Part shown: one piece after another, positions 28,448 to 38,061 of the stretch
How positions within the stretch are numbered: position 1 is the first letter of the stretch
Layout: each line of letters opens with the position of its first letter
Assembly (NCBI GenBank): GCA_013350285.1
Contig: JAAXWG010000006.1
Location: 26,017-90,016, forward strand
Source: Candidatus Altimarinota bacterium
Lineage (GTDB): Bacteria > Patescibacteriota > Gracilibacteria > BD1-5 > UBA6164
DNA: 64,000 nt
Reading direction: 5' to 3'
The notes under the pieces: generated by a model
Seen by the model: the letters and a program-made list of their open reading frames with translations, nothing else
Database searches by the model: none
What the model was told of the DNA's origin: nothing
Translations under genes and position numbers: made by a program

Positions 28448-29083
28448 ATGTGACATAAAGTTAGTCCTATAGCATTTAGAATACCATACATAAAAACTTG
28501 GAAATCATCTTGGTTTGCTGGAAAAAGAGATTATTCAAAATATCTTGGTATTGATTTAAAGGTAAGAGAAATTCTTAAAAAACAATTAACAGGAATTCCT
28601 CTTGGTGATATTCTTGTATCTCGTGATCAAGATACATTGAATATAGATGTTTATACTTCAAAAGCAGCTCTTATTCTTGGTAAAACTTGAGAAAATCTTG
28701 AAAATCTTCAAGAAAATGTTTCAAAACAAACAGGATTAAAAGTTGTAATTAATGTAAAAGAAATAAGAAAGCCAGATATAAATGCAAAAATTGTAGGATA
28801 TATGGTAGCAAATCAAATGGAAAAAAGAATGCCATATAAAAGAGCAATTAAGCAAGCAATAGCAAAGGCTATGGAAAAATGAGCAAAAGGAATTAAGATA
28901 AAAGTTTGAGGAAGATTGAATGGAACAGAAATTGCAAGAAAGGAGACATTTAAAGAAGGAAATATTCCTACTCAAACTATGAGAGCAGATATAGATTATT
29001 CTACAACAAGAGCAGAAACTATTTATGGTACAATAGGACTGAAGGTATGGATTTACAAAGGTGATATTTTTAAGAAAAATTAA
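28448..29083 (+). CDS. rpsC: Ribosomal protein uS3
   Basis: 211 residues. The second codon is TGA (Gly), giving [12 protein letters not shown], the standard S3 start. A KH domain follows ([22 protein letters not shown]), then the C-terminal [16 protein letters not shown] and the final [13 protein letters not shown]. Part of the mRNA entry channel. Confidence 0.96.
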
Positions 29084-29090
29084 TTTTATC

Positions 29091-29117
29091 TTGACATTAT
29101 AAAAATTTTTATATACT
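29091..29117 (+). promoter_or_regulatory. Possible internal promoter before rplP
   Basis: TTGACA and TATACT with a short 15-bp spacer lie in the 46-bp gap between rpsC and rplP. The spacing is suboptimal, so this is a weak candidate. Confidence 0.3.
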
Positions 29118-29129
29118 AATTTGGACACC

Positions 29130-29534
29130 ATGTTACAACCGAAGACAACTAAATATAGAAAAACCCATAGAGGAAGACTGAAATGATTAGCAATAAGATG
29201 ATCACAAATAGCTTTTTGAAGCTATGGATTAAAGACTACAACAAGATGATTTATTACATCGAGACAAATTGAATCCGCAAGAAGAGCGATGGTAAGATAT
29301 ATTAAAAGGGGGTGAAAAATTTGGATTAGAATATTTCCAGATAGACCTTTTACAAAAAAGCCACTTGAGGTTCCAATGGGATGAGGAAAATGATCTCTTG
29401 AGATGTTTAGAGCCCCTGTAAAACCTGGAAGAATTCTGTTTGAAATAACAGGAGTAACACCAGAAATTGCGAGGGAGGCTTTTAGACTTGCTGCTTATAA
29501 ACTACCAGTAAAAACTAAAATATTAGTTGATTAA
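29130..29534 (+). CDS. rplP: Ribosomal protein uL16
   Basis: 134 residues: [19 protein letters not shown] start, [25 protein letters not shown] and PLEVPMGGGKGSL near the functional loop. L16 organises the A-site tRNA pocket. Glycines in the first 40 residues are mostly TGA. Confidence 0.96.
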
Positions 29535-29544
29535 AAAATAATTT

Positions 29545-29769
29545 ATGAAAGAAATAAAAGATTTAAAACTAAAAGAAATGTCTAAAGTGCTTGAATTAGC
29601 TCCTGAAGAAATCATTTCTGAAATAAAATCTTCTGAAAAAAAGATGTTTGAATTAAATATGAAACTCCAAGTAAATGAATTAAAGCAAACTCATCTTTTA
29701 AAAGCTTTAAGAAGATATATAGCAAGACTAAAAACAGTTGCAGTGAATAAATGAGTTAATATTTGTTAA
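29545..29769 (+). CDS. rpmC: Ribosomal protein uL29
   Basis: 74 residues in two helices: KDLKLKEMSKVLELAPEEI, then FELNMKLQVNELKQTHLLKALRRYIARLKTV, the L29 pattern. The frame passes a TGA near the end and stops at TAA, adding GVNIC. A somewhat long N-terminus precedes the usual L29 core. Confidence 0.9.
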
Positions 29770-29791
29770 TTTATAAGGTAATTTTTTTTCA

Positions 29792-30022
29792 ATGAGAACA
29801 AAAAAAGGATTAGTAACAAGTTCAAAAATGGATAAGACAATAGTTGTCTCTGTTATAAGTTATAAAAATCATCCAAAGTATAAAAAGAGATTTAAGGTTA
29901 CAAGTAAGTATTATGCTCACGATGAAGGGAATTCTTGTTTAGAAGGAGATATGGTTCTTATAAAAGAAGTAAGACCTCTTTCTAAAACAAAAAGATGGGA
30001 ACTTGTAGAAAAATATAGTTAA
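29792..30022 (+). CDS. rpsQ: Ribosomal protein uS17
   Basis: 76 residues: KKGLVTSSKMDKTIVVSV, HPKYKKRFKVTSKYYAHDE and VLIKEVRPLSKTKRWEL, the OB-fold S17 protein that binds helix 11 of 16S early in assembly. It has no TGA codon. Confidence 0.96.
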   Translation: MRTKKGLVTSSKMDKTIVVSVISYKNHPKYKKRFKVTSKYYAHDEGNSCLEGDMVLIKEVRPLSKTKRWELVEKYS

Positions 30023-30047
30023 TTTAATATTTAAATAATAGGAGAAT

Positions 30048-30416
30048 ATGGTACAACCAGAATCTAGATTATTTGTAACAGACAATTCTTGAGCAAAGGA
30101 AGTATTGTGTATAAAAGTGCTTGGAGGATCAAAAAGAAGATATGCTTGAGTTGGAGATATTATTGTTTGCTCTGTTAAAAAAGCACTTCCAGATGGAAAT
30201 ATAAAAAAGAAAAAAGTAGTAAAAGCTGTTATCGTAAGAACAGCAAAAGAAATAAAAAGAGCAGATGGAACTTATGTAAGATTTGATGATAATGCTTGTG
30301 TGATAATAGGTGAAGATGGAAATCCAAAGGGAACAAGAATTTTCTGACCAGTAGCAAGGGAATTAAAAAATAAATGATTCCAAAAAATAATAAGCTTGGC
30401 ACCAGAAGTTTTATAA
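30048..30416 (+). CDS. rplN: Ribosomal protein uL14
   Basis: 122 residues: [58 protein letters not shown] and [11 protein letters not shown]14 forms an intersubunit bridge. It is one of few genes here with a clear Shine-Dalgarno sequence (GGAG at 30041-30044), at a short 3-nt spacing. Confidence 0.96.
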
Positions 30417-30433
30417 TTAATAACAATATTCTT

Positions 30434-30784
30434 ATGAAAATTAGGGTTTGAGACAAAGTAAAGGTTATGTCTTGAAAAAGAATTGATAAAAACAAAGAAG
30501 CAAAAGTGCTTAAAGTTTTTAAAGAAGATAATAAAATTTTACTAGAAGGAGTAAATATAGCAACAAGACATATAAAAAAATCAGGAGCAACTCCATGACA
30601 AATTGTTAAAGTTGAAAAATCAATAGATGCTTCTAGTGTAATGCTTGTTTGTCCAATAACAAATAAACCAACAAGAGTTGGATTTGTTGAAATAGAAGAA
30701 AAAGGAAAAATAAAAAAAATGAGATACTCAAAAATAGCAACAAAGATGAATGGAAAAACTCCATCAGAATGTATTATTAAGTAG
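30434..30784 (+). CDS. rplX: Ribosomal protein uL24
   Basis: 116 residues: a KOW motif (RVGDKVKVMSGKRIDKNKEAKVLKV), GVNIATRHIKKSG and C-terminal MLVCPITNKPTRVGF. L24 initiates large-subunit assembly. It ends in TAG, confirming that this codon remains a stop. Confidence 0.95.
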
Positions 30785-30807
30785 TTTTATTTACTAAGTA
30801 TATACCA

Positions 30808-31347
30808 ATGTACCTTAAAGAAAAATATGTAAAAGAAATTATACCGACTCTAAAAGAAAGTCTAAAATGCCAAAATATTATGGAAGTACCAAAAATTGAG
30901 AAAATAGTACTTAATATGGGAATTGGAACTTTTATAAAAACAGGAAATAAAGATTTTTCAGTTTTGAAGAACCATTTTGCTCTTATTGCAGGTCAGGCAC
31001 CAAGTGTAAGATATGCAAAAAAAGCAATATCAAACTTTAAATTGAGAGCAGGAATGCCTGTAGGACTTTCTGTGACTTTAAGAGGAGAAAGAATGTATAT
31101 CTTCTTGGAAAAACTTATAAATATTGTTCTTCCAAGAGTGAGAGACTTTAGAGGGATAAATAAGAATGGTTTTGATAAAGAAGGAAATTATAATTTCTGA
31201 GTGAAAGAACATTCTATATTTCTAGAAGTTCCACAAGATGATGTAGTAAAAAATCATGGACTACAGATAACAATAAAGACAACGGCAAGAGATAAAGATT
31301 GAGGAAAGCAATTACTTACTATGATGGGATTTCCTTTTTCTAAATAA
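30808..31347 (+). CDS. rplE: Ribosomal protein uL5
   Basis: 179 residues: [72 protein letters not shown]. L5 binds 5S rRNA in the central protuberance. An in-frame TGA after NYNF splits it under the standard code. Confidence 0.96.
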
Positions 31348-31370
31348 ATTTAATTTTTAATAGTTTTTTA

Positions 31371-31595
31371 ATGGCTAGAAAATCAAAAATTGCTAAAGCA
31401 AAACAATTGAAGACAAAGTTTTTAAGAGCTTTAGAATCATGAAAAAAACCAAAATTTGCTACAAAAGTTTTTAATGTTTGTAGTGTATGTGGGAGAACGA
31501 GATGATATTTAGGGAACTTTGATATTTGTAGAATTTGTTTTAGAGAAAAAGCGAATGCTGGAGAATTACCTTGAGTAAGAAAATCTAGTTGGTAG
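31371..31595 (+). CDS. rpsN: Ribosomal protein uS14, zinc-binding type
   Basis: 74 residues with two CxxC pairs (CSVCGRTRGY and [22 protein letters not shown]), so it is the C+ (type Z) form. The N-terminus is longer than the 61 residues usual for type Z. Normal position between rplE and rpsH. Ends in TAG. Confidence 0.93.
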
Positions 31596-31631
31596 TATAA
31601 AATTAAGTTTAGTTTATAATTTTTTTTGGTT

Positions 31632-32024
31632 ATGATAATAGATCCTATTGGAGATTTATTAACAAGAGTAAGAAATGCCTATATGGCAAGAATAGAATTA
31701 ATAAGAATTCCTTATTCTAAGTTAAAAGCAGACATTGTTAAGATTTTGAAAAAAAATAAATATGTTTTTGATTTTGAAGTTGTAGAAGAAAACAATAAAA
31801 AATTTATTGATGTAAAATTGAATGATATAAGAATAACAAAATATATTCCTACTTTTAAGAGGATTAGTAAACCATGACAAAGAATATATGTAGGAGCTAA
31901 AGATATTAAGAAATCAAGAAATGGAAAAGGTATTTATATTGTTTCTACTCCAAGATGAGTAGTAACTTGATATGAAGCAAGAACTCTTAATGTTTGAGGA
32001 GAACTTATTTGTGAAATTTTTTAA
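31632..32024 (+). CDS. rpsH: Ribosomal protein uS8
   Basis: 130 residues: DPIGDLLTRVRNAYMARIELIRIPYSKLKADI, ITKYIPTFKRISKPGQRIY and C-terminal STPRGVVTGYEARTLNVGGELICEIF, the RNA-binding core of S8. ATG 31632 is preferred over the TTG two codons earlier. Confidence 0.96.
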
Positions 32025-32069
32025 TAAAATAATTTCATTATTTAATAGTAATTTTTAATTGATTATACT

Positions 32070-32609
32070 ATGTCTAGAATTGGAAAAATGCCTGTTACAA
32101 TACCTGAAAAGGTTGAAGTAGATTTAAAAGGGAGTCAATTTTCAGTAAAATGACCTCTTGGAAATTTATCATTTACTTTTTCAGAAAAAGTAAAAATAAA
32201 AAAAGAAGAAAATTCTCTTATCGTTGAACCAGTTGGAGAAGATGCTTGAGCTTTATGGGGAACGACAAGAGCAGTTATAGCAAATATGCTCGAATGAGTT
32301 TCAGAAGGATATAAAAAGACTTTAGAGCTTCAATGAGTTGGGTACAAATTTGAAGTACAAGGAAATAAAATTATAATGAGTCTTTGATTTTCTCATAAGG
32401 TTGAAATGACTCCTCCAGAAGGAATAAAAGTAACACTTGATGAAAAAGAAAAAAATACAATACATATTTTTGGTATTGATAAACAGCTTGTTTGAGAATT
32501 TACTGCAAAAGTAAGAGCAAAAAAGAAACCAGAGCCATATAAAGGAAAATGAATTAGATATGCAGGAGAACAAGTAAGAAGAAAAGCAGGAAAAACAGGA
32601 AAAAAATAA
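32070..32609 (+). CDS. rplF: Ribosomal protein uL6
   Basis: 179 residues: [77 protein letters not shown]. The L6 signature at the C-terminus is complete. L6 sits near the factor-binding stalk base. Confidence 0.96.
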
Positions 32610-32635
32610 AAATATTAATAATTAATTCTTTGTTT

Positions 32636-32980
32636 ATGTTAAAGAAAACCCTTGTAAGATTAAAGAGGAAAATAAGAGTAAGAGTAAAAATTTCTTGAAC
32701 TCCATTAAGACCTCGTTTAGCAGTTTACAGAAGTAATGCAAATATTTATGCACAACTTATTGATGATACAACTGGAAATGTGCTTTGTGCTAGTTCTGAT
32801 ATAAAAATGAAAAAAGAAGGAAATAAGACAGAAATGGCGAAGAAAGTAGGAGAAGATATAGCAAAAGTAGCTTTAGAAAAATGAGTAAATGAAATAGTTT
32901 TTGATAGAGGAGGGTTTCTCTATCACGGAAGAGTAAAAGCTTTGGCTGAATGAGCAAGGGCTGGTTGATTAAAATTTTAA
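32636..32980 (+). CDS. rplR: Ribosomal protein uL18
   Basis: 114 residues: [37 protein letters not shown], and [26 protein letters not shown], the 5S-binding L18 family. Five or more TGA glycines occur, including two in the conserved tail. Confidence 0.96.
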
Positions 32981-33006
32981 TTACTTACTTAATTAATAAT
33001 TAATTT

Positions 33007-33492
33007 ATGGTAGCTGAAAATAAAAAAAATCCAAGGACAGAAGGAAGAGACAATAAGGAAGTAACTACTCCTGAGTTCAAAGAAGAGTTACTCAGTATTG
33101 ATAGAGTTACAAGAGTTACTGCATGAGGAAGACAACTTCGTTTTAGAGCTGTTATACTTGTTGGAGATGGAAAAGGAAAAGTTTGACTTTGAACTGGAAA
33201 ATCTTGGGAAGTAGTTGATGCTATAGCAAAAGCAATTTCAGATGCAAAGAAAAACTTAGTAAAAGTAAAAATAGAAGATTGAACTGTACCATACAATACA
33301 AAAAATAAATATAAATCAGCAAGAATTATGCTTCATCCAGCTTCAAAAGGAACAGGAATTATTGCTTGAGGAGCAATAAGAAAAGTATTAATGGTTGCTT
33401 GATATAGTGACATTCTTGCAAAAAAATATGGTTCATCAAATCATATCAATAATGCAAGAGCGACAATTGAAGCACTGAGTTCTTTTAAATAG
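33007..33492 (+). CDS. rpsE: Ribosomal protein uS5
   Basis: 161 residues: [34 protein letters not shown], then HPASKGTGIIAGGAIRKVL and NNARATIEALSSF. S5 contributes to decoding accuracy. rpmD (uL30) would normally follow and is missing, as known for CPR ribosomes. Confidence 0.96.
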
Positions 33493-33517
33493 TAATTAGT
33501 TTTTAACCGTTGAAATT

Positions 33518-33976
33518 ATGTTTTCTTTAAATAATTTAAAACCAGCTGATTGAGCAAGAAAAGCTTCAAAAAGACTTGGAAGATGAAATGGATCAGGAAA
33601 ATGAACTTTTTCTGGAAAAGGATGTAAGGGGCAAAAAGCAAGAAGTGGTTGAAATATTCCAGCTTGGTTTGAATGAGGACAAACTCCTTTATTCAGAAGA
33701 ATGCCAAAATTAAAAGGTTTTTCAAATGCTCTTTTTAAAAAAGAATATAATATTGTAAATATAAGTGATTTAGAAAAAATTTGTACAAAATGAATTTCTA
33801 CTATAGATAAACAAGTTCTTATTGATAATAATCTTATAGGAAAGAAGAATTTACCAATAAAGGTTCTTTGAGATTGAGAATTAAAATCTAAGCTTTTATT
33901 AAAAGTAGAAAGAGTTTCTCGCTCAGCAAAAGAAGCAATAGAAAAAGCTGGAGGAAGTATAGAAATTTTATCATAG
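33518..33976 (+). CDS. rplO: Ribosomal protein uL15
   Basis: 152 residues: [59 protein letters not shown] and C-terminal SRSAKEAIEKAGGSIEIL. The glycine-rich N-terminus is largely TGA. Last ribosomal gene of the operon; a terminator follows 8 bp after TAG. Confidence 0.96.
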
Positions 33977-33984
33977 TATAGAAT

Positions 33985-34010
33985 AACCCAAAAAGTATTT
34001 GGGTTTTTTA
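33985..34010 (+). terminator. Intrinsic terminator after rplO
   Basis: AACCCAAA, loop AAGTA, TTTGGGTTTTTT. It separates the ribosomal block from secY. Confidence 0.88.
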
Positions 34011-34030
34011 TTATTTAAGTAAAAAGAGTT

Positions 34031-35299
34031 ATGATATTGAATCATATGAAATCTATTTTTGCCGTAAAGGATTTAAGAAAAAAAATTATAGCAACACTTT
34101 TGCTTGTTCTTGTTTACAAGATTTTATCAGTTGTACCAGTACCTGGAGTAAATACTGCAGGACTTGAAGCAATGATATCACAACAAAAATGACTTTCATT
34201 TTTTAGTGCATTAATGGGATGAGGACTTGAAAATTTCTCAATAATACTTATGGGACTTTCACCGTATATTAATGCCTCTATTATTATTCAACTTTTATGA
34301 GTAATTATTCCAAAAATAGGTGATCTTCAAAAAGAAGGAGAAACAGGACAAAAGAAAATTAATAAGGCAACAAGACTTCTTGCTCTTCCACTTGCTTTCA
34401 TACAAAGTTATGGAATGATATTTTTATTAAATAGTCTTGTTTGAGGAACAATTATAGATATTACAAATATGAATACTGTAATGAGTGCTATGCTTGTTGT
34501 CACTGCTGGAACTATTTTTCTTATGTGGCTTGGTGAAGTAATGACAGAATATTGAATAGGAAATGGAATTAGTATTATTATTACTGCTTGAGTTCTTTCT
34601 TGAGTACCATGACAAATTATGACTTATATTTCTAATGGAAATTATCCTCTTTTTGCATGAATTTTTATAGCAACACTTGCTATTATTTATGTAATTATAA
34701 AATTTACTGAGGGAAATAGAAGAATTCCTATTATATATACAAGAACATGAAGAGAAGAAAAATCATATTTCCCAATTAGAATAAATCAAGCAGGAATGGT
34801 GCCAATCATATTTGCTGTTTCTATTGTTACCTTTCCTTCAATTCTTTGACAGATTTTTAATAATACAACTTCTGCAAAACTTTCTTCTATAGGAGATTTT
34901 TTGATAAAATATTTTAGTATGACAAATCCTTCTTGGGTATTTATCATTATTTACTTTTTACTTGTTCTCGCTTTTTCTTTTTTCTATGTATCAGTTACTT
35001 TTAATACAGAAAATGTTGCAGAAAGTATACAAAAAAGAGGAGGGTATATTCCTTGAATTAGACCATGACTAGAAACCGCTGAATACCTTGGAAAGGTTTC
35101 AAATCATCTTAATCTATTTGGAGGATGATTTCTTGCACTTATTGCAGTACTTCCTTATCTCCTTTGAAAAATAATGGGGCAATCTGTTGATTTTATTATT
35201 AGTGCTTCGTGACTTATAATTATCGTTTCAGTTGTTCTTGATTTAGTAAGAAAGGTTGATTCAGAAATGAAGATGTTTGATTACAATAAATATAAATAG
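34031..35299 (+). CDS. secY: Preprotein translocase subunit SecY
   Basis: 422 residues, ten hydrophobic segments; the membrane channel of the Sec system. Signatures: VPVPGVN in the plug region, LGLSPYINASIIIQLL (here MGLSPYINASII), INQAGMVPIIFA, and the C5 loop RPGLETAEYL with the conserved Arg. Two in-frame ATGs (34031 and 34046) are possible starts; the first has AAAGAG upstream. The usual adk and map genes do not follow. It has its own terminators on both sides and secG lies 2.5 kb downstream. Confidence 0.95.
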
Positions 35300-35300
35300 T

Positions 35301-35337
35301 AAAAACCTCAGCTTCAATTGAAGTTGAGGTTTTTTTA
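35301..35337 (+). terminator. Intrinsic terminator after secY
   Basis: AAAAACCTCA and TGAGGTTTTT with inner CTTCAATTGAAG, then T run. Confidence 0.9.
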
Positions 35338-35348
35338 TTGTAAATAAA

Positions 35349-35376
35349 TTGAAAAAAATAAAAAAATATATACTAT
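35349..35376 (+). promoter_or_regulatory. Putative promoter of the PrgI/TraC-like cluster
   Basis: TTGAAA and TACTAT, 16-bp spacing, 30 bp before the prgI-like start and just after the secY terminator. Confidence 0.45.
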
Positions 35377-35405
35377 AAGTGAGAAATTTTTTTTAAAGAT
35401 ACACT

Positions 35406-35822
35406 ATGCAATATAAAATACCAGTACAAATAGAAAATGAAGATCCTATATTTTTATGACTAAGTTTAAGGCAGTTAGCAATAGTTATGATAGGATCCGC
35501 TATTGCTTATTATGTTTTCAAATCTTTATCATTGAGAACATCTTCTGAAATTGCTCTTATTCCAAGTATTTTTATAATTCTTTTTACTTTAGTAATAGCT
35601 CTTTTTAAAAATTCAGAAATGACATTTGTTCCCTTTATTCTCGCTTTACTTCGCTTTAATATCAATCCAAAAGAAAGAATTTGGGCAAATACCATAGATA
35701 GTTTTCAACCAATAGATATAGGGATATTAACAAATATTGATAATAAAAAAGATGAAAAAGTGGATTTTGATGAAAAAATAGATAAAATGAAAGAGTTTTC
35801 AGAAAATATAGAAAAAATATAA
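35406..35822 (+). CDS. PrgI family protein (type IV secretion VirB3-like)
   Basis: 138 residues: YKIPVQIENEDPIFLGLSLRQLAIVMIGSAIAYYVF, then a second hydrophobic segment and LLRFNINPKERIW. The P.qi..ed.i..gLtlrQl beginning, two membrane helices and the N.p.eR.W end are those of PrgI proteins, the VirB3-type inner-membrane component of Gram-positive conjugation systems and of CPR type IV-like machines. The acidic tail is specific to this protein. First gene of a run with 2-16 bp gaps reaching secG. Confidence 0.75.
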
Positions 35823-35838
35823 TATAATTTATTGTATC

Positions 35839-36555
35839 GTGCCAGTAAAAGAGAAAAAAAATATTCCTTGATGATCAGATGGATCAGTCCAAAGACACCT
35901 TCCATTTTCTCAGATAAGAGAAAATATTATTATTATGAAGGATTCAAGTGCAAGAATGGTTTTGAGATGTAGTACTATAAATTTTCTTCTTAAAAGTACA
36001 GAAGAACAAGATAGTATAATTATAGGGTTTCAAAGGTTTCTCAATGCTCTTGATTTTCCGGTACAAATAATTATACGATCAACAAAGCTTGATATTAACG
36101 GTTATCTTGATAAATTAAGCAATCTTGCAGTAAAACAAAAAAATCCACTTTTACAAAACCAAACATATGAATATATTGAATATCTTCATAAACTTGTTGA
36201 GGTTGCTCAAATTATGAAAAAAGAATTTTATATAGTTATTCCTTTTGATCAGGAAGAATGAAAAAGTGTAAAAGATACAACAATTGTTGGAATATTTAAA
36301 AATTTTTGGAAATCAATAAATGGTATGAATGATATTTCAAAAGTGAGACAACAAATAAGAGATTTTTGAAATTTAAAAAAATGACTAAGTAACAGAGTAA
36401 ATGTTATAAAAACGAGTTTAGAAAATATAGGAATTAGAGGGACTCCTCTTGAAAAAATTGAACTTGTTCGCTTTTTGACGGATTATTATAATCCAAGTCT
36501 TGATAACATAACTCCTTTAAAATGAGAACTTTCAGATTATAATGTAATACAATAA
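35839..36555 (+). CDS. TraC-like protein (VirB4 N-terminal type)
   Basis: 238 residues from GTG. After HLPFSQIRENIIIMKDSSARMVLRCSTINF the sequence continues with EEQDSIIIGFQRFLNALDFPVQIIIRS, closely matching the N-terminal domain of TraC/VirB4 secretion ATPases. The ATPase domain is absent: the gene ends at LSDYNVIQ. Stand-alone proteins of this kind are common beside prgI in CPR genomes. Two consecutive TGA (GG) occur near the start. A missing ATPase partner may be encoded elsewhere. Confidence 0.7.
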
Positions 36556-36557
36556 TT

Positions 36558-36917
36558 ATGAAAAAAATATTTTTTAGCTTTCTTGGATTTATTCTTTCTA
36601 CTCAAATAAGTTTTGCTGTTGATGATGCTTGAGTTTTATCATGAATTTGAGCAAATGCTCAAACAAAAATAAGAGAAGGAAATATACATATTGGTGATAT
36701 TCCAAAAATAATAGTGGGAGCAATAGATTTTTTTATGGGTTTTGCTGCTACAATTTCTTTGATTTTTATTATTATTTGATCTTATCAAATGCTTTTTGGT
36801 TCAGTTTTTGATCAAAAATCAAAAGGAAAAGAAACAATTATAATGGCAATTTCTTGACTTGCTCTCGCATCACTTTCTTGGTTAATTATTAAACTTATTC
36901 TTGATAACTTTAGTTAA
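36558..36917 (+). CDS. Small secreted/membrane protein, VirB2-pilin-like
   Basis: 119 residues: signal peptide MKKIFFSFLGFILSTQISFAV, a mature part, and two long hydrophobic helices (IIVGAIDFFMGFAATISLIFIIIG, then TIIMAISGLALASLSWLIIKLIL) separated by a short basic loop. This is the TrbC/VirB2 topology. It overlaps no gene but starts 2 bp after the TraC-like stop, supporting a secretion/pilus role. A related-looking protein is encoded at 45714. Confidence 0.65.
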
Positions 36918-36929
36918 TAATAAAAAAGT

Positions 36930-37391
36930 ATGGAAACAATTTTGTATACTTGGAAATTTTCAGCAAAAAAAGAAAGGTCAAAATTATGGTATATAATAGG
37001 ACTTTCTATTGTTATTTGACTTGTAATTTGGGGATTTTTGACTTCTCAGTATGGAATGAGTTTTATTATTATTCTTATTGCATGAATAAGTTATTTTCTT
37101 GAAATAAATGGGGAAGACGAAATTCTTGTTCAAGTAGAACAATTATGAATAAAAATAGGAGAATGATTTTATGATTATTGAAAAATCCAATCTTTTACAT
37201 TTATTTATGATGAAGCAAATGCTATTTTACTGAGATTAAAAACAAATAAAAAAGGGGTAGCTGTTATTGATATTGATGTTGATAACACTATTGCTCAGCA
37301 ACTTCGCCCAATATTAGCTTCTTTTTTACAAGAAGATGAAAAAGAAGATATTAGCTTTATTGATAGATTAGTAAAAATTTTAAAACTTTAG
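36930..37391 (+). CDS. Uncharacterized membrane protein
   Basis: 153 residues. Two adjacent hydrophobic segments near residues 20-55 are followed by a soluble part with strands (DEILVQVEQLGIKIGEGFYDYGKIQSFTFIY, then AVIDIDVDNTIAQQLRPILASFL). The layout of two helices and then a PH-like strand domain is seen in DUF5673-type proteins; the family call is tentative. Inside the secretion-like cluster. Confidence 0.75.
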
Positions 37392-37399
37392 TTTTTTTT

Positions 37400-37822
37400 A
37401 TGAAAATAATAAGTTCTATTCTTCTCAATGCCTTTATATTATTTTTGATAGCATTCCTTCTTTCTTCTAATGATGATATGGGAATAACAAATGGAGTCGT
37501 TTTATGATGCAAAGATTGTTCTTATTTTTCTTCTGAGGCTTGGAAAACTTATATTATAGGATGAGTTATTCTTTGACTTATAAACCTCACTATAAAACCT
37601 CTTTTGAAACTTGTGAGTCTTCCTTTTTTCTTTTTATTTTTTTGACTTACAATTTTTATTGTTAATGCAATTGTTTTAAAGCTTTTCAGTTATATTATAA
37701 ATGATATTCTCTGGATTCATGAAATATCATATACTATAGAAGGCTGGGTGAATTTTGTAATTGCAGTTGCAATTTTTACTATTTTGAATATGGTTTATTC
37801 ACTTTTATTTTTTAAAAAATAA
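37400..37822 (+). CDS. Phage_holin_4_2-type membrane protein
   Basis: 140 residues, four hydrophobic segments. GLINLTIKPLLKLVSLPFFFLFFGLTIFIVNA resembles the conserved N-P-[IL]...P........G...N pattern of the Phage_holin_4_2/DUF360 family. Despite the name these are ordinary bacterial membrane proteins of unknown role. It lies 8 bp after the preceding gene and 5 bp before secG. Confidence 0.7.
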
Positions 37823-37827
37823 TTATA

Positions 37828-38046
37828 ATGTTAACATTTTTGAAAATTCTAGAAATAGTTGTTTCTATTTTACTTATAGCGGTTGTTTTAATACAAAATA
37901 AGAATGTAACTCTTAACCTTACAAGTATGTGAGGTGGAATGGGAGTAGTTACAAAAAGATGACCTGAAAAAGTTCTTCAAATAACAACAATTGCCTTAGG
38001 AACAGTTTTTATACTTATTGCTATCTTATTGTTTATTTTATACTAA
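37828..38046 (+). CDS. secG: Preprotein translocase subunit SecG
   Basis: 72 residues: two membrane helices (EIVVSILLIAVVLIQN and QITTIALGTVFILIAILLFIL) joined by a Gly-rich loop SMGGGMGVVTKRGPEK, with the conserved LIQ end of helix 1. It partners SecY/SecE to speed export. Ends at TAA overlapping the SD (AAAGGAG) of the next gene. Confidence 0.88.
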
Positions 38047-38061
38047 AAGGAGCTCTACATT

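Noticed and set aside
35406..37822. Prophage or integrated conjugative element
   Set aside because: The holin-named protein and PrgI/TraC-like genes could suggest one, but no integrase, capsid, relaxase or attachment repeats are present, and composition and codon use match the neighbours.
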